From assembly GCA_035501495.1 (NCBI GenBank), contig DATJWB010000210.1, positions 29,756 through 93,755 of the forward strand: 64,000 nucleotides of DNA, written 5' to 3'. This document shows positions 8,967 to 17,816 of this stretch, piece after piece. The stretch is from JAIQFL01 sp035501495 (GTDB lineage: Bacteria > Acidobacteriota > Terriglobia > Bryobacterales > Bryobacteraceae). Below the pieces are notes generated by a model. That model had not been told where the DNA came from. It did not search any database and saw nothing but the letters and a program-made list of their open reading frames with translations. A program made the translations under genes and the position numbers. Each line of letters starts with the position of its first letter. The stretch's first letter is position 1.

Positions 8967-10169
8967 TCAGCGGTTCTTCCGGCCAGGGACCACGTCGATC
9001 TGCAACGTGGGATCCGCCGCCGGAACGGGAGTTTCCGGCAATCCCAGCTCGCGCCGGACGATGTTGGCTCCCTGCGCGATCGCGCTCGCCTTGTAGAACG
9101 CAATCTCCCGATTGCAGCCCTGGCGCCCGAAACCGCAGTCGCTGGATACGATCAGCCGTTCCGCGGGAATATAGCGGAGCGCTTTGCGAATCTCGGCGGC
9201 CACGTCTTCAGGACGATCGGCCTGCAGGGCGCGGTGGCTCACCGTGCCGATGCAGATCTTCTTTTTGAGGTCGTGGCGGAAGGGCTCGAACAACTCGATG
9301 TCCTGCTGGCCGCGATCCTTCATCTCGAGCGTCCAGACGTCGCCGCGGCACCGCTCCAGGTAGATCTCGATGGAGTTGGCGTAACTGGTGTCCTCCATCA
9401 CGCGCTGCATGTTGGGGTTGCCCCAGCAGGTGTGGATCCAGATCTCTACCTCGTCGAGCCCCTGCACCTCGCGGTTGAAGGCGTCCACCATGAACTTCAC
9501 CTGCTCGTGGTCTTTGCCATAGGTATTCGCCATGAAATGGAAGGTCGGCTCTTCGATCTGAATGCAGCGGCAGCCGGCGTCGCGCAGGGCAAGCAGTTCG
9601 CGATTCATGGCTTCGGCCATGTCCCAGATCACTTCGCGCTTGTCCTTGTATTTCGGGGTGTGGATATCGAGGAACAGGGCCATCACCTGCGAGCAGCAGG
9701 TGCCGAACTTCACCGGTTTTCGCGTGCGGCTCTGCGCCAGCCGCCACACCTTGGGATAATCCAGCGGCCGGTGCTCGATCTTGTCCACCACGTGCGGCCA
9801 GCGCCAGCCCGTGTAGATCTCGTTGAGCAGAGTGCCCGGAGGATAGTGAAGCCACGGAGCGGTGGTCTCTTCCGGCTGCAGGTAGTCGCCTTCGAAGCCC
9901 GCCCACCGCTGCAGGGGATAGTGGTGCCACGCCCGCCCCGCCATGTCTTCATCCACGTGGAGGTCGCCGTGGGTCAGAATGTCCAGCCCGGCGCGTTCCT
10001 GGTCGCTGATCAGCACGGCCATGGCGTCCTGGAACTTTTCCCGGAAGCGGACATCGAGCATGCAGGTGTCGAGTGGCCGGCCCCACATGCTCACATCGAA
10101 CCAGCGTGGGCGGGGAAACGAACCCGTAGCCGTGCTGGGTAGCACCAGATCGGCGGTGGCGGTAAACAT
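8967..10169 (-). CDS. MetE-core (cobalamin-independent methionine synthase-like) zinc enzyme
   Basis: The product of 400 residues corresponds to the C-terminal catalytic barrel of MetE without the N-terminal barrel. The start has LPSTATGSFPRPRW, the family's TxxGSxPR entry. Zinc ligands are visible in IHTCWGN (His and Cys), LEMKDRG (Glu) and SSDCGFGRQG (Cys). IQIEEPTFHF matches the QxDEP-type strand. Core-MetE proteins transfer methyl or alkyl groups to a thiol bound at zinc. Some work on homocysteine with methylcobalamin, others on coenzyme M or unknown thiols. The TSS-proximal order and minus orientation suggest its own unit, separate from the convergent AtuA-like gene. The exact thiol is not predictable. 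Confidence 0.8.
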   Translation of the reverse strand: MFTATADLVLPSTATGSFPRPRWFDVSMWGRPLDTCMLDVRFREKFQDAMAVLISDQERAGLDILTHGDLHVDEDMAGRAWHHYPLQRWAGFEGDYLQPEETTAPWLHYPPGTLLNEIYTGWRWPHVVDKIEHRPLDYPKVWRLAQSRTRKPVKFGTCCSQVMALFLDIHTPKYKDKREVIWDMAEAMNRELLALRDAGCRCIQIEEPTFHFMANTYGKDHEQVKFMVDAFNREVQGLDEVEIWIHTCWGNPNMQRVMEDTSYANSIEIYLERCRGDVWTLEMKDRGQQDIELFEPFRHDLKKKICIGTVSHRALQADRPEDVAAEIRKALRYIPAERLIVSSDCGFGRQGCNREIAFYKASAIAQGANIVRRELGLPETPVPAADPTLQIDVVPGRKNR

Positions 10170-10192
10170 GAGCGCCGTCCTCGGATGTTCGA

Positions 10193-11512
10193 TTACTTCT
10201 GCGCCGCCGTCGGATCCGTCACGGCGATCCGTTGGTCCATGGGCACTACGTCGCGCGCGTCATAACCCGTGTAGATCTGCCGGGGCCGTGCGATCTTCTG
10301 CTCGGGATCGGTGGTCAGTTCCTGCCATTGAGCCAGCCAGCCCACGGTTCTGGGAATGGCGAACAGCACCGTGAACATCTCCGGTTTGAATCCCATCGCC
10401 TGATAGATGATTCCGGAGTAGAAATCCACGTTGGGATAAAGCTTGCGCTTGACGAAGTAGTCGTCTTCCAGCGCGATCCGCTCCAGTTCGAGGGCGATCT
10501 CGAGTTTCGGGTTCTTGCCGGTGACCGCGAACACGCTGTCGGCGGCCCACTTGATGATTCTCGCGCGAGGGTCGTAATTCTTGTAGACGCGGTGTCCGAA
10601 TCCCATCAACCTGCCGCGGCCGGCCTTGATTTCCGCGATGTAGGCCGGGACCTTGTCCTTCGAGCCGATCTGGTCCAGCATGCGGAGGACTTCCTCGTTG
10701 GCGCCTCCGTGGAGCGGCCCGGACAGCGCAGCGGCCGCGGCGGCAATGGCGACAAAGGGATCGGCCTGCGAACTGCCCACCGAGCGCATCACGTTCGTGC
10801 TGCAGTTCTGCTCGTGGTCGGCATGCAGGATGAAGAGGATGTCGAGCGCGCGCGCCAGCACCGGATTGGCCGTGTACTTGGGCTCCATCATCCGCCAGAG
10901 CATGTTCATGAAATTCTCGGAATAGCCAAGGTCGTTGTCCGGATAAACGTAGGGGAATCCCAGGCTGTGACGGTAGGTATAGGCGGCGATGGTCGGCACC
11001 TTGCCAATCAGGCGGCAGATTTGATGGATCCGGGAGGCGGGATCGTGGACATTTCGGGCCTCTGGATAGACTGTGGAAAGCGCCGCCACCGTGCTAATGA
11101 ACATTCCCATGGGGTGGGCGTCGTAACGAAAGCCTTCCAGAAACTTCTTGGTGGTCTCGTGCAGCATGGTGTGGTGGGTAATCCGGGTGACCCACTCCTT
11201 AAGTTGAGGTTCGGCAGGCAATTCGCCGAACAGGAGCAGGTAGGCCACCTCCAGAAACGAGCATTTCTCGGCCAGTTGCTCGATCGGGTAACCCCGGTAG
11301 CGCAGGATGCCCCGGTCGCCGTCAATGAACGTGATCGCGCTTCGGCACGAGCCCGTGTTCATGAAGGCGGGATCGTAGGTCATGAGCCCGAAATCGTCCG
11401 TCCCGGTCTTGATTTGCCGGAGGTCCATGGCGCGGATCGTACCGTTTTCGATCGGAACCTCATAAGTGACCTGGGTTCGCTTGTCGAGAATGCTTAAGGC
11501 GTCGTTTCCCAT
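10193..11512 (-). CDS. gltA: Citrate synthase
   Basis: The product of 439 residues is of type I/II size and condenses oxaloacetate and acetyl-CoA in the TCA cycle. RGYPIEQLAEKCSFLEVAYL and HPMGMFISTVAALS lie in the N-terminal half. HADHEQNCST carries the first active-site His, SGPLHGGANEEVL the second, and MGFGHRVYKNYDPRA the third His/Arg region. The catalytic Asp lies in the LYPNVDFYSGIIY block. ATG 11512 gives MGNDALSILDKRTQVTYEVP, the usual start; the open frame upstream is not homologous. A TATAAT is found 17-22 bases upstream on this strand, implying a short leader. It is divergent from hemB. Confidence 0.95.
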   Translation of the reverse strand: MGNDALSILDKRTQVTYEVPIENGTIRAMDLRQIKTGTDDFGLMTYDPAFMNTGSCRSAITFIDGDRGILRYRGYPIEQLAEKCSFLEVAYLLLFGELPAEPQLKEWVTRITHHTMLHETTKKFLEGFRYDAHPMGMFISTVAALSTVYPEARNVHDPASRIHQICRLIGKVPTIAAYTYRHSLGFPYVYPDNDLGYSENFMNMLWRMMEPKYTANPVLARALDILFILHADHEQNCSTNVMRSVGSSQADPFVAIAAAAAALSGPLHGGANEEVLRMLDQIGSKDKVPAYIAEIKAGRGRLMGFGHRVYKNYDPRARIIKWAADSVFAVTGKNPKLEIALELERIALEDDYFVKRKLYPNVDFYSGIIYQAMGFKPEMFTVLFAIPRTVGWLAQWQELTTDPEQKIARPRQIYTGYDARDVVPMDQRIAVTDPTAAQK

Positions 11513-11528
11513 AGATTCAACTCGGTCT

Positions 11529-11534
11529 ATTATA
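11529..11534 (-). promoter_or_regulatory. Possible -10 box of the citrate synthase gene
   Basis: The minus strand reads TATAAT here, which would place transcription start about 10 bases before the ATG at 11512. A matching -35 is weak, so this is a suggestion only. Confidence 0.3.
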
Positions 11535-11625
11535 TGGCCGCTTTTCACAATACTCCACTTCCGCCGGCTCTGGGAGGATTTCAAGGCCGCGGTTCGACAC
11601 GGTGCCAAGGGTTACAATTCTGGTG

Positions 11626-12597
11626 ATGCCCTTTCCAACTCACCGCCTCCGCAGGCTGCGGGCCAGCGAGTCCCTGCGCAGCCTGGTGCGCGAAACGCAC
11701 CTCCATCCCGGCCAGTTCATTCTTCCGCTGTTCGTTTGCCCCGGCGAAGGCGTGCGCCGCGAGATTGGCGCGATGCCCGGGAATTACCAGATGTCGATCG
11801 ATGCATTGGTCAGGGAATGCGTCGAAGTGGAATCGCTGGGCATCGGCGGCATCATCCTTTTCGGACTGCCGGAAACGAAGGACGAGATGGCCAGCGGCGC
11901 CTACGACGATCACGGCATCGTGCAGCGTGCCATCCGGGCCATCCGCGCCGCGTCCTCGAAGCTCCTGATCGTGACGGATGTCTGCAATTGTGAGTACACC
12001 AGTCACGGCCACTGCGGATTTATCAAAGACGGCGATGTGGACAACGACACCACCCTCGAATGGCTGGCCAAGTCGGCGCTCTCGCATGCCCGCGCCGGAG
12101 CGGACATCGTGGCGCCGTCGGACATGATGGATGGCCGCGTCTGGGCGATCCGCAAGGCGCTGGACGCCAACGGCTATGAACGAACGCCGATCCTCTCCTA
12201 CGCCGCCAAGTTCGCCTCGGTGTTCTACGGTCCCTTCCGCGAGGCGGCTGAATCGGCGCCGCAGTTCGGCGACCGGCGCAGCTACCAGATGGATCCTGCC
12301 AACGGCCGCGAAGCCATGCGCGAGATCGAACTGGACTTGCAGGAGGGCGCCGATATGATCATGGTCAAGCCGGCGATGCCCTACCTGGATCTGATCTGGC
12401 AGGCGCGCCAGCGGTTCGATGTGCCGATTGCCGCCTACCAGGTGAGCGGCGAGTACTCCATGATCATGGCGGCGGTGCGCAACGGGTGGCTGGAGCACGA
12501 CCGCGCAATGATCGAGAGCCTCACGTCAATAACTCGGGCGGGCGCGGCCATTATTCTGACGTACTTCGCGAAGCCCGCGGCACGATTGCTGGGATAG
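11626..12597 (+). CDS. hemB: Delta-aminolevulinic acid dehydratase (porphobilinogen synthase)
   Basis: The 323-residue enzyme joins two 5-aminolevulinates to porphobilinogen for heme and corrin synthesis. VTDVCNCEYTSHGHCG holds the cysteine zinc site of zinc-type HemB (three Cys). SYAAKFASVFYGPFREA carries the first active-site Lys and MIMVKPAMPYLD the Schiff-base Lys. RRSYQMDPANGREA and YQVSGEYSMI are also canonical. The ATG at 11626 is chosen because MPFPTHRLRRLR is the usual N-terminus; a GTG directly precedes it. The gene is divergent from citrate synthase. Confidence 0.95.
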   Translation: MPFPTHRLRRLRASESLRSLVRETHLHPGQFILPLFVCPGEGVRREIGAMPGNYQMSIDALVRECVEVESLGIGGIILFGLPETKDEMASGAYDDHGIVQRAIRAIRAASSKLLIVTDVCNCEYTSHGHCGFIKDGDVDNDTTLEWLAKSALSHARAGADIVAPSDMMDGRVWAIRKALDANGYERTPILSYAAKFASVFYGPFREAAESAPQFGDRRSYQMDPANGREAMREIELDLQEGADMIMVKPAMPYLDLIWQARQRFDVPIAAYQVSGEYSMIMAAVRNGWLEHDRAMIESLTSITRAGAAIILTYFAKPAARLLG

Positions 12598-12628
12598 CTT
12601 GCGGGCGTCTTCGGAAACTGGCGAACCC

Positions 12629-12976
12629 CTACTCCAACTCTGGCAAGTCGTCCGGCTTGACGAGCAGCCGGATGGATCGTGCCTGCCCCGGAGTCCGTTC
12701 GATGAAGCCGGAGAGTTCGAGCGTCTTGATCATCTGGTGAATCGTTGGCGGCGTGGTCTGAAAGAAATGTTGCAGGTCCGCTTCCGCGGGCGCCCTGCGG
12801 TGGATCTTCGAATAGTGGTAAATGAAGGCCAGGTACTGGCCCTGTTTCTTCGTGAATGGCGGCGGGACCGACGGATCGAGTTTCGGCGCCGGCTCAATGC
12901 CTACACGGAATGCGTTTGAGCCGGCAGAGCTTTTTCGCTTCCGGCCAACTGTGCCGCTGCGGCTTCTTACCCCCAT
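12629..12976 (-). CDS. LexA-type winged-helix DNA-binding protein without peptidase domain
   Basis: The product has 115 residues. From about residue 42, TKKQGQYLAFIYHYSKIH followed by APAEADLQHFF, TPPTIHQMIKTLELSGFI and RTPGQARSIRL matches the LexA N-terminal domain almost throughout (TxKQxxxLxFI, PTVHxHLKxLExxGxI, PGxARxIxL). The Ser/Lys autoprotease half is missing, so it is a DNA-binding module only, like many LexA-DBD or MarR-annotated regulators in Acidobacteria. The first 40 residues are basic and of low complexity, and the true start could be later. It shares the strand with ssb, 24 bases downstream of ssb's stop, and may be co-transcribed with it. SOS function cannot be assumed. Confidence 0.72.
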   Translation of the reverse strand: MGVRSRSGTVGRKRKSSAGSNAFRVGIEPAPKLDPSVPPPFTKKQGQYLAFIYHYSKIHRRAPAEADLQHFFQTTPPTIHQMIKTLELSGFIERTPGQARSIRLLVKPDDLPELE

Positions 12977-13000
12977 GTTCAGAAGAACGAAGGCCGCACC

Positions 13001-13483
13001 CTAGAAAGGGACATCGTCGTCGGTGATGCCTTGATTGAAGTCGTCCTGGGGCGCGGACGGCGCGGCGGCGGGTTGCGGGCGCGCCTGGGCGGAGCGCGGC
13101 ATCGAGACCGGCCGTTCGTAATCGCCAGGGGGGCCCTGTGAATCGCCGCTGCCGCGGCTGCCGAGCAGAATCAACTCGTCGCAGATCACTTCCGTGAAGT
13201 ACTTCTTCTGGCCATCCTGCTCATAGCTGCGGGTTTGCAAGCGGCCTTCCACATAGACCTGCTTGCCCTTCTGAAGGTAGTTTGCCGTGCTTTCGGCGCG
13301 CCACATCACGCAATTGTGCCAGTCCGTTTCTTCTTTCCACTCGCCGGTTTGCTGGTCCTTCCAGCGCCGGTTAGTCGCAATTGTGAAAGTAGTCTTCGCC
13401 ACCCCGGAGGGCGTGAACTTAGTCTCGGCATCCTTGCCGAGATGGCCGAGCAGTATGACTTTGTTGACGCTTCGCGATGCCAT
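13001..13483 (-). CDS. ssb: Single-stranded DNA-binding protein
   Basis: The product has 160 residues. The OB-fold occupies residues 1-110: NKVILLGHLGKDAETKFTPS, FTIATNRRW, DWHNCVMW and GKQVYVEGRLQTRSY are canonical. A Pro/Ala/Gln-rich linker is followed by the acidic tip DDDVPF, which recruits replication and repair proteins. It coats single-stranded DNA as a tetramer. The sequence starts at the usual MASRSVNKV. It is separate from the usual rpsF/rpsR neighbours, so it may be a second, repair-oriented SSB, but its complete tail supports a general role. Confidence 0.93.
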   Translation of the reverse strand: MASRSVNKVILLGHLGKDAETKFTPSGVAKTTFTIATNRRWKDQQTGEWKEETDWHNCVMWRAESTANYLQKGKQVYVEGRLQTRSYEQDGQKKYFTEVICDELILLGSRGSGDSQGPPGDYERPVSMPRSAQARPQPAAAPSAPQDDFNQGITDDDVPF

Positions 13484-13540
13484 CTTATCCTGAACTGTAG
13501 CACACCGCGCCTCGCGATTCGGCCGTTGGAAAGCGTCCGT

Positions 13541-14800
13541 TCAGGGACGATTCGCCGGTGGCGGCGATGCCGTGGACGGGCAGGCGGCCAATGCCGTGCG
13601 CGCTTCATCCACCGGGAACCAGGGCGAGACGGACGAAAGCGACCGCTGGAGATATTGCCGCGACGCAGCACACGATCCGTTGCTCACCGCCGCCAGGTGC
13701 CGCCACGCCGAGGCATCGGGGCGCAATCCGGCGGAGATATCGAAGTTCAGCGCGTTGGCGAATTCAGCCTCCGCTTGCGCATAGTCCTTGCGGCGGTAGA
13801 GGAGAATACCGCGATACAGGTGGGCGTCGCCGGAGGCCAGATCCTTGGCCCCGGCCAGGGCCGCGCGGCTCGCCAGGTTGTAATCCGTCAGCGCCGCGTC
13901 CATCTGGTGCGACAGTTCCTTGGTGCGGGCTCTCAGGTAAAGGGCGTGAGCGTTCGACGGTTCGTCCTTGACAGCCTCGTCGAGCGCGGCAATCGCCGCC
14001 GTCCGGTTTCCGGCCAACAGCAACGCGCCGCCCAGATCGGCCAGTTCCGCGGGAAGATCGGCACGCGGTCCCAAGCGGCCGAGCATCGACGCAGGCTCCC
14101 GTTTCTGCATCTCGATCGACTGCTGGTACAGGCGGGCTGCCTCGGAATACTGGCGGGCCGCGAAGGCTTGTCGCCCTCGCACCCACTCCGGCCAACCGGT
14201 CCGCGACGAGCCAGCGAAGTATGGCGCCGCTTCATTCAGAAGATCGTGACGCAAGGCCATCCATCCGAGCCACACCCGGCCCGCCTGCAAAACATCCTGG
14301 CAGAATCCTGGAGTCACCATCCCAGTAGCACAAGCGGCGTTTTGTGTATAGGTAGTGAGTTGCGATTGCTCCCGATACAAAGTGGACTCGTCCCAACCGG
14401 CATTCAGGCGCGCCAGCGAAGCGAGTACGTTAACCGCCGGCGAAAGCGGTTCCGGGGACTTGTTCTTGTCGTGGCGGGGGCGGCCCGGCCACGTCTCGAT
14501 GGTCTTCTCGAACTCCCCCGCGGCATCCGCGAACTCGTTGGCGCGGTGCGTGATGGTGGCGCCGGCCAGCGTGCAAAAGCCTTTGTGATAATGGACCGCC
14601 GGCAGTTCATCCGCCGTGGCAACCGGCAAGAGACCCGCTTGGGTTTGCACGCAGGCGAGTGTGTCCCGCAGATCCGGCGTCACCGCCAATTCCACGTGAT
14701 CGAACTGAACCTGCGCCTTGAACGCCAGATCGAGCCGCGGATCGTCTCCGGCGGTCAGGGCCGATGCACATGCCGCCAGCCCCAGTATCCATCGATACAT
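13541..14800 (-). CDS. Secreted tetratricopeptide-repeat protein
   Basis: The product has 419 residues. A short signal peptide (MYRWILGLAACASALTAG) precedes a domain of about 100 residues of unknown fold (HYHKGFCTLAG, ITHRANEFADAAGEFEKTIE). TPR-like helices follow, for example FAARQYSEAARLYQQSIEMQ, LLAGNRTAAIAALDEAVKD and LYRRKDYAQAEAEFANALNF. The C-terminus is Pro/Ser-rich. TPR proteins serve as docking surfaces; the partner is unknown. It stands between ssb (57 bases away) and the GH31-like gene, with 214 bases on the far side likely to contain its promoter. I recognise no named family. Confidence 0.75.
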   Translation of the reverse strand: MYRWILGLAACASALTAGDDPRLDLAFKAQVQFDHVELAVTPDLRDTLACVQTQAGLLPVATADELPAVHYHKGFCTLAGATITHRANEFADAAGEFEKTIETWPGRPRHDKNKSPEPLSPAVNVLASLARLNAGWDESTLYREQSQLTTYTQNAACATGMVTPGFCQDVLQAGRVWLGWMALRHDLLNEAAPYFAGSSRTGWPEWVRGRQAFAARQYSEAARLYQQSIEMQKREPASMLGRLGPRADLPAELADLGGALLLAGNRTAAIAALDEAVKDEPSNAHALYLRARTKELSHQMDAALTDYNLASRAALAGAKDLASGDAHLYRGILLYRRKDYAQAEAEFANALNFDISAGLRPDASAWRHLAAVSNGSCAASRQYLQRSLSSVSPWFPVDEARTALAACPSTASPPPANRP

Positions 14801-15014
14801 ACTCGATATGATGCAGCCTTTCCGCCAATGTACGCAAGATTACTTTCGGTGGTAAATGCCTGCAGGCATTGGCCCGATCATTCAGAAACCAACTGGTGGC
14901 CCGCTTTGCGGTGGTGTATTATTTTCCGCTACCCCCGAACTTGGTAGTGCAAAAGTACCGCTCCGTTCAGTACCGCCGGGAAGGCCTCAAAGCCCATTAT
15001 CTCCTTCCACCGCG

Positions 15015-16526
15015 CTAACGCGCTGCGTCCTGGAAACTCAGGTTGATGATGCGGTCCTCGCCGGCGTTGACGTGTACACGAATCTGCAGATTTTTCTGGC
15101 CGGCGTCGTAGAACCAGGTTTGATCCCGCATCGTCGCGGCCGACAGCGCCTCCGGGTACTTCCGTCCTTCGAAACCGACCTCCAGGGGGCGTCCGACGTG
15201 GTGCACCACCCAGTGGTAATCGCGGGGCGCTTTCGCCTCGATCTCGAGCCGCATGATATCCCCGGCCGGCGCCGCGTGCACTTGCGTCCAGTCATCCGCG
15301 TCGCGCTCCAGCAGGAAAAACTCCGCCGGCAGGGTGGGGAAGTAATGCAGCGCCAGCCCTCCGCCCGAGTCGAGCGGCACGATCGTGCCGTTGCGCGCGA
15401 AGACGGGCAGGCCGCTGGTCTCCACCTCCACGGTTTGCCTCCCCGGCACCACCGCGTTGGTCTCCAGATTGGTCCACACACCGCGGGGAAGATATACCGG
15501 CCGCTTCCCACCCGGCTGCAGGATGGGCGCAATCAACATTTCGTCGCCGAGCATGAATTCGTCCGGATGCAGATTGCATTCCTGGTCCTCGGGGAATTGG
15601 AACGGCAGGGGATGCCAGATCGGGAATCCGCGATCGCGGGCTTCCACCGCGTAGATGGCGTAGAAGCTGTCGAGTTGCTTGCGAAAACCGCTCAACCCCA
15701 GCGGGCCCGGCGATACATCGTCCACCAGCGATCCCAGTTGTCGCGCCCGTTGCACCAACTCGGGCGCCATCCCATCGTACGGCCGGAGTGCCAGGGAAGG
15801 CGCCCGCATGGCCGACATGGCGCCGTGCACCAGGCGCAGCAGCGTCGCGCGCAGACCGTCCCAGGATCCCGCGGGATCCGGGGAGGCGACCCAGGCTTGC
15901 GTTCCCAGCGGCATGTCCTTATGCTCTTCGAAGACCTGCTTCATCGTCGGGCCGTAATGGAAGTAATAATCGATCGCGGGCGCCCGGATTTCGTAGCGGT
16001 CGCCTGACCGGAAGTCGAAACGGTACACCCCCGCGGCGCGATGGTATTCGCCGTAGCCTGAGGTCGCGAACAGAAACGGCGCTTCGGTCTCCAGGGACTT
16101 GCCGCGCACATCGAAAGACGGGTCGGTGCGCGGGCCGAGTCCGTAGAAGCGCACGCCGGCAGGCTCCTGACGTTCCCACACCACGCCGGAACCGGAGGGA
16201 CGCGGCTCGGAGAGATCGGCCATCAGGGGCGACCCGTCCAGACGGCGCGTCTCCACCAGCACGCCTTGCTTGCGGATGAACACGTCCAGCGCGGTGGAGC
16301 GCAGCCGCAGGACAGCCGGCGTGTCGTCCACCCGGACCACAATCCCGGCGGCTTCCCTGGTTTGGATGGCGGGCAGCGGTCCATCCAACGTACGCCGGAA
16401 GCGGAAGGTGCTGGGCGTGATCCACACCAGTTCGGCGGCGCCGCGGTCGAGCCGCAGCTCGATGTGATTGCCGTGCGGGGCGAACGATAGCAGTGTGGCC
16501 ACCGCCGCGAGCGCCTGCGGAGGCAT
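15015..16526 (-). CDS. GH31-like protein lacking the catalytic barrel core
   Basis: The product has 503 residues. Residues 1-210 look like the GH31 N-terminal beta-sandwich: RFYGLGPRTDPSFDVRGKS, SGYGEYHRAAGVYRFDF, and DYYFHYGPTMKQVFEEH, which in full enzymes leads straight into the catalytic barrel. Here only about 130 unlike residues follow before the distal barrel/C-domain signature IWHPLPFQFPEDQE and DEFMLGDEMLIAPILQPGGK, then KRPVYLPRGVWTN. The nucleophile segment (W-DMNE type) and the acid/base Asp are not found. Normal GH31 alpha-glucosidases have 650-800 residues. It may be a non-hydrolytic sugar-binding relative or a decayed enzyme with an intact frame. Its ATG overlaps the stop of the upstream M24 peptidase gene, so the two are coupled. 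Confidence 0.7.
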   Translation of the reverse strand: MPPQALAAVATLLSFAPHGNHIELRLDRGAAELVWITPSTFRFRRTLDGPLPAIQTREAAGIVVRVDDTPAVLRLRSTALDVFIRKQGVLVETRRLDGSPLMADLSEPRPSGSGVVWERQEPAGVRFYGLGPRTDPSFDVRGKSLETEAPFLFATSGYGEYHRAAGVYRFDFRSGDRYEIRAPAIDYYFHYGPTMKQVFEEHKDMPLGTQAWVASPDPAGSWDGLRATLLRLVHGAMSAMRAPSLALRPYDGMAPELVQRARQLGSLVDDVSPGPLGLSGFRKQLDSFYAIYAVEARDRGFPIWHPLPFQFPEDQECNLHPDEFMLGDEMLIAPILQPGGKRPVYLPRGVWTNLETNAVVPGRQTVEVETSGLPVFARNGTIVPLDSGGGLALHYFPTLPAEFFLLERDADDWTQVHAAPAGDIMRLEIEAKAPRDYHWVVHHVGRPLEVGFEGRKYPEALSAATMRDQTWFYDAGQKNLQIRVHVNAGEDRIINLSFQDAAR

Positions 16527-17695
16527 CAGAGCAGCGCCATCTCGCGCTGGATTTCGCCGGTGACGCGGGCTTCGCGGTCGCCTACGAACATGTTGATTTC
16601 CGAGCGCACACCGAAATCCGGCAGGTACACTCCAGGCTCGATCGAAAAGCAGCTCCAGGGCATCACCCGGCGGTCGTCATGGGTTTCGAAGTTGTCCATG
16701 TTGGCGCCGTTGCCGTGGACCTCCTGGCCGATGGAGTGGCCCGTGCGGTGCGTAAAGAACGACCCGAATCCGCGGCTCTCGATGAATCCCCGAACAGCGT
16801 CATCTACCTCGAATCCGCACAGCCGGTGTCCGCCGGCGATCGCCTCGGTCACGCGTTTGATGCCCGCGTCCCGAGCCCCTGTGACGGTCTCGAACACGGC
16901 GCGAATCTCATCGCCCGGCTGATCGCCGCAAAAGGCGGTCCAGGTGATGTCGTAGTACACCGCGCCCGGCTGATCCAGCTTGGCCCACATGTCGAGCAGC
17001 ACCCAGTCGCCAGGCCGGATGGGCGAGGTGATCTCTTGGCTCGGCTCGTAGTGGGGATTGGACGCATTGGCGTTCGCCCCGACAATGGGCCCGCTGTCGG
17101 TGATCAGCCCGGCATCGGCGAAGCCTTTGCGGACGAAATCCTTCACTTCCACTTCCAGCAACGGCACCCCGTTGCGCGTACGTTCGTGAATCAGCGCGAA
17201 AGCCCCTGCACGGACGCGGTCCACTCGCCGCCCCGCCTCGAGATGCGATTCCAGGGCTTCAGGCGTCCAGCGGGCTTCGAATACCTGGATCAGTTCAGCG
17301 GAGCTGACCACTTCCACTCCCAGGCTGCGGACCAGTTCCACCGTGCCGCCATCCACGTTGGAAACGTACGGCACCGAGCACATCGGCGAGTACTGCATGG
17401 CCACCCGCGTCATGCCAGAGGTGAGCTTGCGGAGAGCCGCCAGTTGTTCGGTCCAGCTCGAATACGCAACCCTCTCGCCCGGCAGCCCGCCCAGTTGGCC
17501 GCGCTCGATGCGATGCTCCATTCCCGCGGGCTCTCCCTGCGCGGGAATCATGTAATACCAGCGGCGGGTGGGCCCTTTCGCGATCGGGAGGCCCAGAACC
17601 CGATAGGCCAGCGGGTCGCGGTTATGGTGGTCGAAGAACAGCCACCCGTCGAGTTTCTGGTTGCGGATCTCCTGCTGAATTCGTTCCAGGTCCAT
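16526..17695 (-). CDS. M24 family Xaa-Pro aminopeptidase-like metallopeptidase
   Basis: The product has 389 residues. A creatinase-type N-domain (residues 1-150; LDGWLFFDHHNRDPLAYRVL) is followed by the pita-bread domain. Metal-ligand regions are GDWVLLDMWAKLDQPGAVYY and ITWTAFCG (Asp pair), HRTGHSIGQEVHGNGANMDN (His), FSIEPGVYLPDFGVRSEIN (Glu, Glu). The family removes N-terminal residues before proline or acts as a broader dipeptidase. No signal peptide is seen, so it is cytosolic. It overlaps the GH31-like start by one base and is probably transcribed first. The 121 bases before it hold the divergent padR promoter. Confidence 0.88.
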   Translation of the reverse strand: MDLERIQQEIRNQKLDGWLFFDHHNRDPLAYRVLGLPIAKGPTRRWYYMIPAQGEPAGMEHRIERGQLGGLPGERVAYSSWTEQLAALRKLTSGMTRVAMQYSPMCSVPYVSNVDGGTVELVRSLGVEVVSSAELIQVFEARWTPEALESHLEAGRRVDRVRAGAFALIHERTRNGVPLLEVEVKDFVRKGFADAGLITDSGPIVGANANASNPHYEPSQEITSPIRPGDWVLLDMWAKLDQPGAVYYDITWTAFCGDQPGDEIRAVFETVTGARDAGIKRVTEAIAGGHRLCGFEVDDAVRGFIESRGFGSFFTHRTGHSIGQEVHGNGANMDNFETHDDRRVMPWSCFSIEPGVYLPDFGVRSEINMFVGDREARVTGEIQREMALL

Positions 17696-17772
17696 AGTCT
17701 CGAACTAAGCGTACTACAGGCGTGATCCACAATGCCGCATGCCGGAATACAGGGCCAAAGATACACCTCGCC

Positions 17773-17816
17773 ACATGCCTTGACATTCTAGGCATGTCGC
17801 GCTACTATCATCTCGA
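17773..17816 (+). promoter_or_regulatory. padR promoter with palindromic operator
   Basis: TTGACA at 17780-17785 and TACTAT at 17803-17808 are separated by exactly 17 bases, an excellent sigma-70-type promoter. The perfect inverted repeat ACATGCCT (17773-17780) / AGGCATGT (17790-17797), spacer 9, straddles the -35 box. Another AGGCAT half site lies inside the first codons of padR (17823-17828). PadR proteins typically bind ATGT/ACAT-type palindromes over their own promoter, so autorepression is inferred. The predicted start site is only 1-3 bases before the ATG at 17817. Confidence 0.7.

Noticed and set aside
13235..14947. Long plus-strand open frame of 570 codons
   Set aside because: It lies opposite the minus-strand ssb and TPR genes, and its translation is Arg/Gly/Ala-rich without motifs: a shadow frame in GC-rich DNA.
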